41,182 nucleotides of DNA from Desulfobacterales bacterium (GTDB lineage: Bacteria > Desulfobacterota > Desulfobacteria > Desulfobacterales > SURF-7), in assembly GCA_028277765.1 (NCBI GenBank), contig JANQFQ010000124.1:1-41182 (forward strand), given 5' to 3'. The notes under the pieces are model-generated. The model did no database searches and was not told the DNA's origin. It saw only the letters and a program-made list of their open reading frames with translations. The position numbers and the translations under genes are program-made. Within the stretch, counting starts at the first letter, position 1, and each line of letters opens with the position of its first letter. Shown piece after piece: positions 33,507 through 41,182 of this stretch.

Positions 33507-34598
33507 TTATGGAGACGGTGTCTCTAAGAAACTGACTTTTTTCCCCGTATATTTTTCAAAGGGGCGTTTATCAATAATGTTTCTCAATGTGGAACGGGGT
33601 GACTGCTTGATGCAGAAGTTCGATACACAGTCCGGTATCAGCCCGCCAGGATCAGCAACGCCTTCAAAGATGATGCCCACATGGGTTTTAGATTTTGGCG
33701 TTACTACAATCCGGACAAATAAGAGTGGTATACGGACCAGGCCTTTTTTTTCGGGAACAAGTTTAGGAACACCGATACATTCCATTATTACCTCATTGGT
33801 TTCTGCGTTCCTGTGCCATCTGGAATGGGCTACAGAATCCCTCTTTTTAACAGGCCATGGCGGCACATTTACTGAGTATAAGTAAAAGTCGGAGTCATCT
33901 TTCTGCTTGAGTATTTTAGCTTTATTGCAAAGGTAGACATATGAAGGATATGAATTGCCATCTACCAGAAACGCGACCATTGTATTAAAATCCGCTTCAA
34001 CTTCAGTCACTCCTCTGAACGCTTTGATGTCCGACGCACTGGTTTTTCGGGTATATATGGCTACCCCGTTTTCATCTTCAATCAGTTTCCATCCGTTATC
34101 ATCCCCCATAGTTTCGTGAAAGAGTTTCCAATCTGCTGCTTCATTATCCTCTTTGATGGATGCATCCTTTTCTGAAGTAGGTATTTTAGGGACAGGTTTT
34201 TCTGCTGGTTCCAGGGTTTCAATGTCTGTTTCAGCTGTTTGATTTTTTATATTGGTTTCCGGCAGTTCTTTGCGAAGGGGTTCTTTGTCTTTGGTGATAG
34301 ATTTTTTCTGCTGTTGGAGTCTTGTGTTTTTAGGGACAGCTACTTTATCTTTTTTTTCCTGCTGCCGGGGTTCTGTATTTTTGGGGACAAATGCTTTATC
34401 TTTTTCAGGTTGTTTTGCATCAACAGCCGGGATCTCCTTTTCTACTGTTGTGCTTGGAACGGCTGGAGCAGGTTTTTGTTGGTCCTGGTGTGTAAAAACA
34501 AGGCTACTGATAATCACAAGGAGAAAGCATATAATAAAGGTGTAAATAGATCTGCTTTTTCTGTTGATGTTGTCAGATATGTCTTTATGGTTTTCCAT
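33507..34598 (-). CDS. Membrane-anchored START-domain lipid-binding-like protein
   Basis: This protein has 363 residues. One hydrophobic segment (about 18-37) follows a short charged N-terminus, giving a signal anchor. Residues ~40-150 are a low-complexity linker rich in Lys, Glu, Pro and Gln with partial repeats (VPKNT twice). Residues ~155-355 are a START domain: GWKLIEDENGVAIYTRKT, AFRGVTEVEADFNTMVAFLVD and VPPWPVKKRDSV are typical. By family knowledge START domains hold lipids or other hydrophobic ligands. The anchor and long linker would place the domain on the periplasmic side. A perfect AT-rich palindrome (34632-34658) lies 34 bases upstream of the start. Confidence 0.82.
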   Translation of the reverse strand: MENHKDISDNINRKSRSIYTFIICFLLVIISSLVFTHQDQQKPAPAVPSTTVEKEIPAVDAKQPEKDKAFVPKNTEPRQQEKKDKVAVPKNTRLQQQKKSITKDKEPLRKELPETNIKNQTAETDIETLEPAEKPVPKIPTSEKDASIKEDNEAADWKLFHETMGDDNGWKLIEDENGVAIYTRKTSASDIKAFRGVTEVEADFNTMVAFLVDGNSYPSYVYLCNKAKILKQKDDSDFYLYSVNVPPWPVKKRDSVAHSRWHRNAETNEVIMECIGVPKLVPEKKGLVRIPLLFVRIVVTPKSKTHVGIIFEGVADPGGLIPDCVSNFCIKQSPRSTLRNIIDKRPFEKYTGKKVSFLETPSP

Positions 34599-34631
34599 TA
34601 TTCTCTTTAGACGGTTGTTTATTAAATAAAA

Positions 34632-34658
34632 TATACCTTATATATAATATAAGGTATA
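34632..34658. promoter_or_regulatory. Perfect 12-bp inverted repeat between divergent genes
   Basis: TATACCTTATAT (34632-34643), three bases, then ATATAAGGTATA (34647-34658) form a perfect dyad in the 260-base spacer between the START-domain gene (-) and a membrane protein gene (+). The position suggests an operator for the START-domain gene. The AT-rich composition raises the chance background. Nothing else is seen in the spacer except AT-rich DNA. Confidence 0.45.
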
Positions 34659-34858
34659 AATCTAACTAATTTCAAATTAAAAAGTTAAATTTCAGATTGA
34701 AATAGGAATATTTTGTCAGAAGATTTATCCGTTGGGTAAACACTTGAGAATATGCTGGATTAAGTTTGTATGATTTTTGGCATATTCATTGCTCTGTTAA
34801 ACTATATTGCATGCTTCTCCTACTTGTAATTTAAACCGTATATGAAAGGAGGAACCAA

Positions 34859-35341
34859 ATGGGCCCCATACCGCTGGTAAATGTGATGGCAGTTGTGCAT
34901 CTTTGTTTTGTGGCTGCTTTTTTGGGTCTCTATCTCGCAGAGACCGTGGTGGAGTCTTATGGTACACCAGATGACCGCCACCCTATTGCTGTTCAGATTC
35001 ATTACCTGTTAGATATTTTTGCTGAAATTCCCATGGCTTTTGGTGCCCTGGTTACAGGAATTATCATGGCGTTTCTTGTGGATGAATTGACACTCTTGCA
35101 CATTATTCTGATTACCTGCGGTTCACTTACTTTTCTTACCTGTGTTTTTACGTTTTTCAGGTATGTTCGTACTCGAAGGCGCGTAATCGATACAGAGCCG
35201 ATCGACTATAAAGAATTGAAACGGATACGGAACCGGTTCTGTATATTCGTGTTTACAATATTTAATCCAGCGCTTTGTGCAGCATTCATTATCGGTTTCT
35301 GGTTGGCGTATCATCGGGTGGTTGAATCGATTTATGGATAA
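34859..35341 (+). CDS. Four-helix membrane protein, unknown function
   Basis: This 160-residue protein has hydrophobic segments at about residues 8-29, 53-72, 76-101 and 125-150. Conserved-looking His and acidic residues lie near the membrane (VVHLCF, AETVVE, IHYLLDIFAEIP), and a charged cytoplasmic loop (RYVRTRRRVIDTEPIDYKEL) separates helices three and four. I do not recognise the family. AAAGGAGG lies seven bases upstream of the ATG, a very strong ribosome site, so this is a real and probably well-translated gene. It stands alone in its orientation. A small-molecule or haem-binding membrane protein is possible but not supported by a motif. Confidence 0.78.
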   Translation: MGPIPLVNVMAVVHLCFVAAFLGLYLAETVVESYGTPDDRHPIAVQIHYLLDIFAEIPMAFGALVTGIIMAFLVDELTLLHIILITCGSLTFLTCVFTFFRYVRTRRRVIDTEPIDYKELKRIRNRFCIFVFTIFNPALCAAFIIGFWLAYHRVVESIYG

Positions 35342-35451
35342 TGCTTCCAAAGCACTTATAAAAAATCTGATGATTATAACGAATAATGAGAAACACTTAA
35401 AACAAATTGATGGATTGAAGGTAGAAAACTGGTCGAAGTGAAAATATGAGC

Positions 35452-35892
35452 CTATTTCTCTTCAATTATTTTTTGTAATGCCAGAATATCTAGTTTGTCT
35501 TTTTCTCTTAAACTATCCTTCTTTGTTTTAATTAAACTTTCAGGATTAAGGAAAAGAATTCCTTGGGGGTTTTTGTTAGTTGTTGGCAAAAGATCTGTAT
35601 ATGTTTGGTCATTTAATATTGTGAAAATGTCTAAAGGAAAATTTTCGATAACTCTAATTGCACCTGGTGATAGAGGAAAATCGTTAATGTTTAATTCCCG
35701 GGCATATCCTTCTCCCCAGGTTACAAGCGTTTCTATTAATTTTTGGATATTGTTTTCAGATGCATCGACGATAATATCCACATCTTCGGTCGCCCTCACA
35801 AAACCGTTTAAAGCACAAGCCACTCCACCAACAACTATAAACTTCACTTGTTTTGATGTTAGTAATTGAAGAAGGTCTTCAAAGTCCATCAT
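35452..35892 (-). CDS. Nucleotidyltransferase-fold protein (AbiEii/MNT-like)
   Basis: This 146-residue protein contains FIVVGGVACALNGFVRATED followed by VDIIVD, which matches the GG-(x)n-D-x-D pattern of the minimal nucleotidyltransferase superfamily used by AbiEii-type and MNT-type toxin-antitoxin proteins. The rest is short, with a basic TKKDSLREKDKLDILAL segment typical of the family's C-terminus. Its start overlaps the stop of a 51-residue gene (TAATG at 35890-35894), so the two are translationally coupled. The pair has the size and layout of a toxin-antitoxin module, but which protein would be the toxin is not clear, and a housekeeping NTase is possible. Confidence 0.75.
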   Translation of the reverse strand: MMDFEDLLQLLTSKQVKFIVVGGVACALNGFVRATEDVDIIVDASENNIQKLIETLVTWGEGYARELNINDFPLSPGAIRVIENFPLDIFTILNDQTYTDLLPTTNKNPQGILFLNPESLIKTKKDSLREKDKLDILALQKIIEEK

Positions 35893-36047
35893 TATTTTTT
35901 GCCAATGATTTTTCGATATACAGTTGTAGAGTTATCGGGCTTTGGTACACAACCAAGTTTTTTTAAAGCCTTGTTGATTTGCTGTAGTTTTTTTATAGGG
36001 CTTTGCTTTTTATGTTTCCCTATCTGTTTTCGAACAATGCCATCCAT
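35892..36047 (-). CDS. Small basic protein preceding the nucleotidyltransferase gene
   Basis: This 51-residue, lysine-rich protein begins MDGIVRKQIGKHKK and contains LQQINKALKKLGC, a likely amphipathic helix. AGGAG at 36056-36060 lies eight bases upstream of the ATG at 36047, a clear ribosome site. Its TAA stop shares a base with the ATG of the nucleotidyltransferase gene. The basic character could suit DNA or RNA binding. No family is recognised. It is called mainly from the ribosome site and the tight coupling. Confidence 0.65.
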   Translation of the reverse strand: MDGIVRKQIGKHKKQSPIKKLQQINKALKKLGCVPKPDNSTTVYRKIIGKK

Positions 36048-36300
36048 ATAAAAAACTCCTAAAAATATTAATAAAAAGCATATAAAAATACTAAAACATA
36101 ATCAAGTGTAGAGTAGGTTTAGAAGATAATGAAACAGAAGGTTATCAAAGGGATAATCCTTTAGCTGAATCTTGTTTCATCCGGCTTGACTTTATAACAC
36201 ATTTATTTTATACATTATTTTCTTCAATAATAATCAAACCTTTCATAGCCTCTTAAACAGAACCTCTGAGCAGCCGCAAGGGGCATATAAAGGGGGCACC

Positions 36301-36915
36301 ATGACTGTTTATACTTGTTTAAAATATATGCTTATATTTGCATCACTTTTGGGTTTAACGCTTATATGTGCAGGAGGGTGGAAAGTTTGGTCGTCTTATA
36401 ATTATTCCCAACATGCTGAAGTAAAACAAGGCACATTTCGAGGTTATCACCTCCATCGCTATCAGTCCAGTACAAGGGATTCTTCAGGCACTCAAAGCTA
36501 TAGGATGGTTGAGGAATACCTGCCGATGTTCTCATATAGGGATGCTTCAGGTCGCCATGAAATAACGGGCACAGACAACCACTTTTTTAAACATCTCTCA
36601 AATAAGGTTGATGAACCTGTCAAGGTTCTGGTCTCTCCGGACAATTCATCACCTCCGCGCCTTGGTGATGTGCTATCGCTTTATTGTAACGCTGTGCTCA
36701 TGATTTTAGGCGGTTTGATTTTTTTCATCATACCATTGGCTGGGGTAAAATTTGTTGTGAGTGCTGCTGCCACTCAAACTGGCGGTTTTGGACAGTCGAT
36801 TATTCCTATGGGTGATTTGGTTATTGTGCTGGGCGGTTTTTTTCTGATTGGCGGAAGCGTGTTTGGATTTATATATTACTATACAAGCAAACTTTATAGT
36901 AATGATTTGATATAG
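36301..36915 (+). CDS. DUF3592-like membrane protein
   Basis: This 204-residue protein has an N-terminal membrane segment (about 8-28), an extracytoplasmic ~95-residue beta-rich region with RMVEEYLPMFSYRDASGRHEI and EPVKVLVSPDNSSPPRL, and two C-terminal membrane segments (about 128-152 and 174-196). The order helix, then a Y-P-x-F-x-Y strand, then V-x-V-x-P, then helices is the pattern of DUF3592 proteins. Their function is not established. AAGGGGGC sits about five bases before the ATG. The upstream 253 bases hold only AT-rich DNA with a CATCCGGCTTGACTTTATA stretch. An ankyrin-like remnant follows in another frame. Confidence 0.72.
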   Translation: MTVYTCLKYMLIFASLLGLTLICAGGWKVWSSYNYSQHAEVKQGTFRGYHLHRYQSSTRDSSGTQSYRMVEEYLPMFSYRDASGRHEITGTDNHFFKHLSNKVDEPVKVLVSPDNSSPPRLGDVLSLYCNAVLMILGGLIFFIIPLAGVKFVVSAAATQTGGFGQSIIPMGDLVIVLGGFFLIGGSVFGFIYYYTSKLYSNDLI

Positions 36916-37061
36916 CTCTAGCATTAAATGATGCTGAAGCACTACAGGAAGCCATGAATAATCCTAAAACTTCCGAAAAAAAATTTAAAGGATATACCCT
37001 GGAAAAATTTGCCAGGAAAATCGGGAGGACCGACCTGCTGGAAAAAGCAGGAGGAAAATAA
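36912..37061 (+). pseudogene. Ankyrin-repeat-like C-terminal remnant
   Basis: A frame open from 36906 to the TAA at 37059-37061 reads IALALNDAEALQEAMNNP, then KFKGYTLEKFARKIGR, then TDLLEKAGGK. The G-Y-T-x-x-x-x-A-x-K-x-G-R-T-D-L-L pattern is that of an ankyrin repeat end. The residues before the only ATG (36954) also look coding, so this is probably the 3' stump of a lost gene. Alternatively it is a 35-residue peptide started at 36954 with AGGA upstream. Confidence 0.4.
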
Positions 37062-37082
37062 CTACTAAGGACTGAGAAGAAA

Positions 37083-37155
37083 CATGAATTAACAAGGATG
37101 TACAGGATATATAGGATATTTTATTTGTCCTGCCCATCCTGTCTATCCTTGTTAA
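37083..37155. repeat. Palindromic repeat, family R2 copy c
   Basis: CATGAATTAACAAGGATGTA, CAGGATATATAGGAT, then TCCTGCCCATCCTGTCTATC and CTTGTTAA form an imperfect hairpin. It is the same family as 33421-33490 and 12548-12618. It ends only 25 bases before the start of the PAS-LuxR gene, so it lies in or next to its leader. Confidence 0.8.
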
Positions 37156-37179
37156 AATAAATAAAAAAAGGTTATGCAA

Positions 37180-38448
37180 ATGGTGAAGAAACCGACGTAT
37201 GAAGAATTGGCGTTAAGGATTAAACAACAGGATGAAGAACTTGCTGAGCGTAAAAGGCTGGAGAAAAAATGGGTGCAGGTGATTAACTCAGTTGATGAAT
37301 GGTATGCTCTTTTGAATTCAGATCTCAATATAATTGATATCAATACGCCTTGTAGGAAGATTTTTTATCCAAAATTAGATAAAAAGGATGTTATCGGGAA
37401 AAAATTTTCAGATCTTGCTGCAGATATTAAACTGCGATATCAAAAAATTAAAGATGTTTTAAAAACCGGTAAACCCTATGCCGAAGAGGATATTGTCACA
37501 TCTCCCCGCATTTCCAAGCAAAAGTACCATATTAATATAAAAGCGGTTAAAATCGGTAATGGGATCGGTATTGTGGCCAAAGATGTTACTGAACAAAGAA
37601 TAGTAGAGACAGCACTCCGGGAAAGCGAAGAGCAATATAGATTGGTTTTTGATAACGCCGGTCCAATTACGGCAATCACCTATTTTGATACAGATTTAAA
37701 AATTATAAAAGCAAATAATAATCTTCTTTATGAAGTTGGTGATGATTTTGAAAATCTTGAAGGCATGGATATGGGGATGTTGTTTCGCCGATTGCCAAAA
37801 GAGCAGCGTGAAATGATTCTAGAAAGGAATAAAAAAATTATAAGAGAAGGAAAGGGAGCTGTTTTTGAAGATCTGGTTGAATTTAATAAAGGGAAGCAAT
37901 GGTATTATAGTGTTACGGAACCAGTAAAAGATTCAAATGGTAAAGTCATTGGAATTGTTGTGTTTGCTTATAACATTACTGACCGCAAAAAAATGGAAGA
38001 AGAGTTAAAGAAAAAAAATATTGAGCTTGAAGAATCAAATATTGCCTTAAAGGTTTTGCTCAAAAAACGGGACGAAGATAGACATGAACAGGAAGAGAAG
38101 GTATTAAACAACATCAAATCGCTGATCGTACCGTATCTGGAAAAAATGAAATCAGGCAAACTGTCAAAAAGACAAGAATCGCATCTGGAGATAATCGAAA
38201 ATAATATTAATGAAGTGGTTTCACCTTTTATTCATGATATATCATCCGGGTTTTATAACCTGTCTCCCACGGAAATACAGATTTCGAATCTCATCATGCA
38301 AGGCTTGAGCACCAAAGAGATCGCGGATATCATGAGCCTGTCGGATAAAACAATTGAATCTCACAGGAAAAGAATCAGAAAGAAAATTGGTATCATCAAT
38401 AAAAAAGTGAATCTTAGAACCCACCTTTTATCCATTCAAAATGGGTAG
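37180..38448 (+). CDS. PAS-PAS-LuxR transcriptional regulator
   Basis: This protein has 422 residues. The short N-terminal coiled segment MVKKPTYEELALRIKQ is followed by a PAS domain (~30-130, YALLNSDLNIIDINTPC), a second PAS domain (~145-265, YRLVFDNAGPITAITYFD), a coiled coil (~270-310), and a LuxR-type HTH (~355-415, LSPTEIQISNLIMQGLSTKE, then LSDKTIESHRKRIRKK). There is no receiver, kinase or membrane segment, so it looks like a one-component sensor-regulator. ATG 37180 is chosen over 37174 because AAAAGG lies about eight bases upstream and the paralogue at 38937 starts with the same residues. The ligand of the PAS domains is unknown. Confidence 0.86.
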   Translation: MVKKPTYEELALRIKQQDEELAERKRLEKKWVQVINSVDEWYALLNSDLNIIDINTPCRKIFYPKLDKKDVIGKKFSDLAADIKLRYQKIKDVLKTGKPYAEEDIVTSPRISKQKYHINIKAVKIGNGIGIVAKDVTEQRIVETALRESEEQYRLVFDNAGPITAITYFDTDLKIIKANNNLLYEVGDDFENLEGMDMGMLFRRLPKEQREMILERNKKIIREGKGAVFEDLVEFNKGKQWYYSVTEPVKDSNGKVIGIVVFAYNITDRKKMEEELKKKNIELEESNIALKVLLKKRDEDRHEQEEKVLNNIKSLIVPYLEKMKSGKLSKRQESHLEIIENNINEVVSPFIHDISSGFYNLSPTEIQISNLIMQGLSTKEIADIMSLSDKTIESHRKRIRKKIGIINKKVNLRTHLLSIQNG

Positions 38449-38449
38449 T

Positions 38450-38475
38450 TCTCGCAAAGGCGCTAAGGCGCAAAG
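38450..38475. repeat. GCAAAGGCGCTAAGGCGCAAAG-type intergenic repeat
   Basis: TCTCGCAAAGGCGCTAAGGC lies directly after the stop of the first PAS-LuxR gene. Words of this kind are common intergenic repeats in many bacterial genomes; only one copy is seen here. The rest of the 488-base gap (38449-38936) is AT-rich, with an operator-like palindrome and a promoter at its 3' end, and no gene. Confidence 0.45.
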
Positions 38476-38817
38476 TTTTAGAACTGAGTGTTGAGTGTGT
38501 TGGCTGGGACGCTATGTTCCTTTGTCCAATCTATTAATTTTCCAGTTTCTCAGTTCCACGTTTTCTGGCCTAAGCTTTTATGATCCATCCAGGGAAAATA
38601 ATTCAAACCACAGGATATAACAGTGCTTTTTATCATTATGTATATTTATTAATTTACTTCATATGCATATTGTGCATACATAATATACGCTTGTTGCACA
38701 TCAAAAATGTCATCCTTGTACATGGGAAAAATTATTTATGATGATATAACAGTATGTTAGGTTTATGCTCGTTTATGGCATACTTAATGCTTATTAAGGG
38801 CGGAAAAGCGTAAGGAG

Positions 38818-38837
38818 ATGTATACATATGTATACAT
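38818..38837. promoter_or_regulatory. Perfect 20-bp palindrome, likely operator
   Basis: ATGTATACAT followed by ATGTATACAT makes a 20-bp perfect palindrome. It ends seven bases before the -35 element of the promoter at 38845, a common position for an activator or repressor site. A single ATGTATACAT also occurs at 15563-15572. Confidence 0.6.
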
Positions 38838-38844
38838 AGAGGAC

Positions 38845-38873
38845 TTGACATAATAACTGCTTCATTTTATAGT
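38845..38873 (+). promoter_or_regulatory. Sigma-70 promoter of the four-PAS LuxR gene
   Basis: TTGACA (38845-38850), 17 bases, then TATAGT (38868-38873): a perfect -35 and a five-of-six -10 at ideal spacing, 63 bases before the ATG at 38937. This is the best promoter match I found in the window. Confidence 0.7.
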
Positions 38874-38936
38874 GCAAAACATATCCAAATTTAAATTTGC
38901 ATTAAGATTTATTTTAATAAAATCGGGGATATTAAT

Positions 38937-40964
38937 ATGTTAAAAAAACCGACGTATGAAGAACTGGTGTTAAGGGTAAAAGAACTTGAGCAAGAAGCTG
39001 AACAGCATCAGATAGAGAAAAAATGGATACAAATGATAAATACTATTGATGAATGGTATGTGCTCCTGGATTCAAACCTTAAAGTGATTGATATCAATGA
39101 GCCTGGTTTAACGGTGTTCTTTTCAGGAAAAGATAAAAAGGATGTTCTCGGGACAAAGTTTTCTGATTTTGCAACAGATATTAAACCGAGATATGACAAA
39201 TTCAAAGAAGTTATCAAAACAGGGCTTCCTTATTCAGAAGAAAATATTATCACCTCACCCCAGGATACCAGTGAAGAATATCATATAAATATAAAAGCTA
39301 TTAAGATTGGTGACGGGGTAGGCGTTGTCGCTAAAAACGTTACTGCTCAAAAACAAACAGAAGAAAAACTCAGGCAGAGTGAGGAAAAATTCAGATCTAT
39401 TTTTGAAAATGCAAATGATGAAATCGTTTATGTTGATATGAATGGCACATTTATAGACGTCAATGACAAGGTTGAGGATATCTTTGGATGGAAAAGAGAA
39501 GAGTGTGTAGGAAAGAACTTCCTTTCTTTTGATGCCCTCGGTCCTGAAGGGGTTCAAAAAAATACAGAGCTGATTGAAGCCCTTTTAGCCGGCAAACCAG
39601 GATATTCAATTGAAACAGAAGCTTTCCATAAAGACGGTACACCAATTTTTATAGAAGTTAACGCGAGCTTAATTAAAGATAATGGTGAACCTGGAGGCTT
39701 TGTTGTTATCATACGCGATGTCACTAAACAGAAGCAGGCAGAAGAAGCGCTTCAGGATAGCGAAGAAAAGTTTAAAACAATATTTAAAAACGCCAATGAT
39801 CAAATTATGTATTTAGATATTGAGGGGAATGTCATTGACGTAAATGACAAAGTAGAAGATATCTTTGGATGGACGCGGGAAGAGTGTATTGGTAAAAATT
39901 ATTCTGAGTTTGCCCCGACCTCAATTTCTACAAAGGTCTTGAAAGAAGCAACCAAACTTAAAGACGATCTGTTTTCCGGCCTCCCTGGAAGAACGGTTAC
40001 GATTAATGCGATCCGTAAGGACGGAGATCCTGTTATCGTTGAAGTAAGCGGCAGTTTATTTGAAAAAGATGGCGAGGCAAAAGGGATTGTGAATATTATA
40101 AGAGATGTCACTGAAAGAGAAAAAGCTGAGAAAGCCCTAAAAGAGAGTGAAGACCAGTACAGGCTTCTTTTTGACCATGCCGGTCCCATAACCTATTTTG
40201 ATAATGATATGAAACTTATTTTGGCAAATAAAATCAGTGTCCAGGAGCTAGGGGCCGAAGAGTTGCAAAATATTAAAGGCATGGATATGGATACTTTTTT
40301 TCAGCGGATGCCTGCGGAACAGGTCAGCATGTTAAAAAAGAGATATAAGAAAATCCTAAAATCAGGCAAAGGGGATGTGTTTGAAGATCTTGTGGAATTC
40401 AATAGAGGAAAACAATGGTATATAACAAATACACAGCCGGTCAAAATAAGTAAGGGCAAGATAATCGGATTTGTTATATTTGCTAATAACATCAGTGACC
40501 GGAAAAAAATGGAAGAAGAATTAAGAGAGAAGAATATTGAGCTTGAAGAGACCAATACAGCATTGACGGTCATGCTGAAAAAAAGAGAAGCAGATAAACG
40601 TGAGCAGGAAGAAAAAGTGCTGGATAATATCAAATCATTGGTTTTACCTTATCTGGAAAAAGTTAAATCAGGCAAATTATCCAAAAGACAAGAATCGCAT
40701 CTGGAGATAATAGAAAACAATATTAATGAAGTGGTATCACCTTTTATTCATGATATATCTTCAGGATTCTATAATCTGTCTCCCACGGAGATACAGATTT
40801 CGAATCTTATTATGCAGGGACTTAGCACAAAAGAGATAGCGGAAATCATGTCCCTGTCCGACAAAACCATTGAGTCCCATAGGAAAAACATCAGAAAAAA
40901 AACAGGTATCCTAAATAAAAAAGTGAATCTCAGAACCCATCTTTTATCGATTCAAAATAAGTAA
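38937..40964 (+). CDS. Four-PAS LuxR transcriptional regulator
   Basis: This 675-residue paralogue of the preceding regulator has two extra PAS domains. PAS1 (~30-130) and the last PAS (~405-525) match the two PAS domains of the shorter protein. PAS2 and PAS3 (~140-400) are near-duplicates of each other (VNDKVEDIFGWKREEC and VNDKVEDIFGWTREEC). A coiled coil and LuxR HTH (~605-670) close the protein, and the last ~120 residues are almost identical to those of the neighbour. GGGGA lies seven bases before the ATG. Lacking a receiver or kinase domain, it probably senses directly through PAS. A strong promoter with a palindromic operator lies upstream. Confidence 0.87.
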   Translation: MLKKPTYEELVLRVKELEQEAEQHQIEKKWIQMINTIDEWYVLLDSNLKVIDINEPGLTVFFSGKDKKDVLGTKFSDFATDIKPRYDKFKEVIKTGLPYSEENIITSPQDTSEEYHINIKAIKIGDGVGVVAKNVTAQKQTEEKLRQSEEKFRSIFENANDEIVYVDMNGTFIDVNDKVEDIFGWKREECVGKNFLSFDALGPEGVQKNTELIEALLAGKPGYSIETEAFHKDGTPIFIEVNASLIKDNGEPGGFVVIIRDVTKQKQAEEALQDSEEKFKTIFKNANDQIMYLDIEGNVIDVNDKVEDIFGWTREECIGKNYSEFAPTSISTKVLKEATKLKDDLFSGLPGRTVTINAIRKDGDPVIVEVSGSLFEKDGEAKGIVNIIRDVTEREKAEKALKESEDQYRLLFDHAGPITYFDNDMKLILANKISVQELGAEELQNIKGMDMDTFFQRMPAEQVSMLKKRYKKILKSGKGDVFEDLVEFNRGKQWYITNTQPVKISKGKIIGFVIFANNISDRKKMEEELREKNIELEETNTALTVMLKKREADKREQEEKVLDNIKSLVLPYLEKVKSGKLSKRQESHLEIIENNINEVVSPFIHDISSGFYNLSPTEIQISNLIMQGLSTKEIAEIMSLSDKTIESHRKNIRKKTGILNKKVNLRTHLLSIQNK

Positions 40965-40976
40965 AGGATGAAAAAT

Positions 40977-41012
40977 TGGTTTCATTGGTTTGCTGAAGAT
41001 GTTAACCAATTC
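40977..41012. repeat. ATTGGTTTCATTGGTTT tract
   Basis: ATTGGTTTCATTGGTTTGC resembles the tract at 19459-19493, which contains GATTGGTTTCATTGGTTG. It is short and simple and may be a remnant of a dispersed repeat. The final 218 bases of the window hold no gene that I can support. Confidence 0.4.
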
Positions 41013-41182
41013 TGTTTATATTTAAAATAGTTCTGCTAAAATTGGACAAACACAAAACTTAGCGGAATAGTTGAAAATGTATTAGTGTAAACAGCGATTT
41101 AATTCTGCCCGAAGATCAGCATTATAATTCTATACCAAAATCAACGGCAAGAGTATACCAATCTTTTTATTCTTCTATTTAA

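Noticed and set aside
34239..34610. Plus-strand open frames opposite the START-protein linker
   Set aside because: They arise from the low-complexity Lys/Glu/Pro-rich linker of the minus-strand gene, which reads as Phe/Leu-rich on the other strand.
1..41182. CRISPR arrays, tRNA and rRNA genes
   Set aside because: The repeats seen are dispersed palindromes, not regularly spaced direct repeats with unique spacers. No cloverleaf or conserved rRNA segment was recognised by eye; a tRNAscan/Infernal run would settle this.

Overview
The window looks like chromosomal DNA of an anaerobic, free-living Gram-negative bacterium, most likely a Desulfobacterota (deltaproteobacterial) relative. This placement is an inference from gene content. 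The supporting genes are an NrdG-type radical SAM activase, two 2-hydroxyacyl-CoA dehydratase/benzoyl-CoA reductase-family subunits with a polyferredoxin, a CooC-type nickel ATPase, a MOT1-type molybdate transporter and PAS-LuxR regulators. The DNA is moderately AT-rich. The spaces between genes are full of short dispersed palindromic repeats, which is typical of large, repeat-rich genomes. I found no rRNA, tRNA, CRISPR array or complete insertion sequence.

Layout. 340-3095 (+): NrdG-like activase, a small membrane protein and an SDR epimerase fused to a helical C-terminal domain. 3092-8734: a class III nucleotidyl cyclase (-) diverges from a eukaryotic-like protein kinase (+), and the kinase is tightly followed by alanine racemase. 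9158-12508 (+): MOT1 transporter, methyltransferase, and an exported phospholipase D/cardiolipin synthase-like protein. 12638-14942 (-): acyl-CoA synthetase and a cysteine hydrolase. 15191-15553 (+): a stand-alone MshEN-like protein. 15911-19351 (+): two 2-HAD-family subunits and an iron-sulfur protein. 19788-22640 (+): a chemoreceptor and a phytoene-desaturase-like flavoprotein. 22694-28127 (+): two large paralogous membrane proteins with C39-peptidase-like and TPR-like regions. 28132-31862 (-): GMC-like oxidoreductase, CooC, and a PAS-LuxR regulator with an integrase-like N-terminus. 32251-34598 (-): a secreted phosphatase, a small membrane protein and a START-domain protein. 34859-37061: a small membrane protein, a nucleotidyltransferase with a small partner gene, a DUF3592-like protein and an ankyrin-like remnant. 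37180-40964 (+): two paralogous PAS-LuxR regulators.

The strongest candidates for undescribed biology are these. (1) The C39-like pair: one member keeps a Cys-His-Asp set and the other has lost Cys and His at aligned positions. (2) The divergent cyclase/kinase locus, whose kinase is coupled to alanine racemase. (3) The integrase-arm/PAS/LuxR fusion regulator. Its upstream region shares a 12-base TTCCCCACATAT word and TGTGGGG inverted boxes with the region upstream of the 2-HAD operon. (4) A 183-bp MITE-like element inserted inside another repeat, whose uninterrupted copy is also in the window.

All functional names come from motif recognition by eye. No similarity search was possible, so substrate assignments should be read as tentative.
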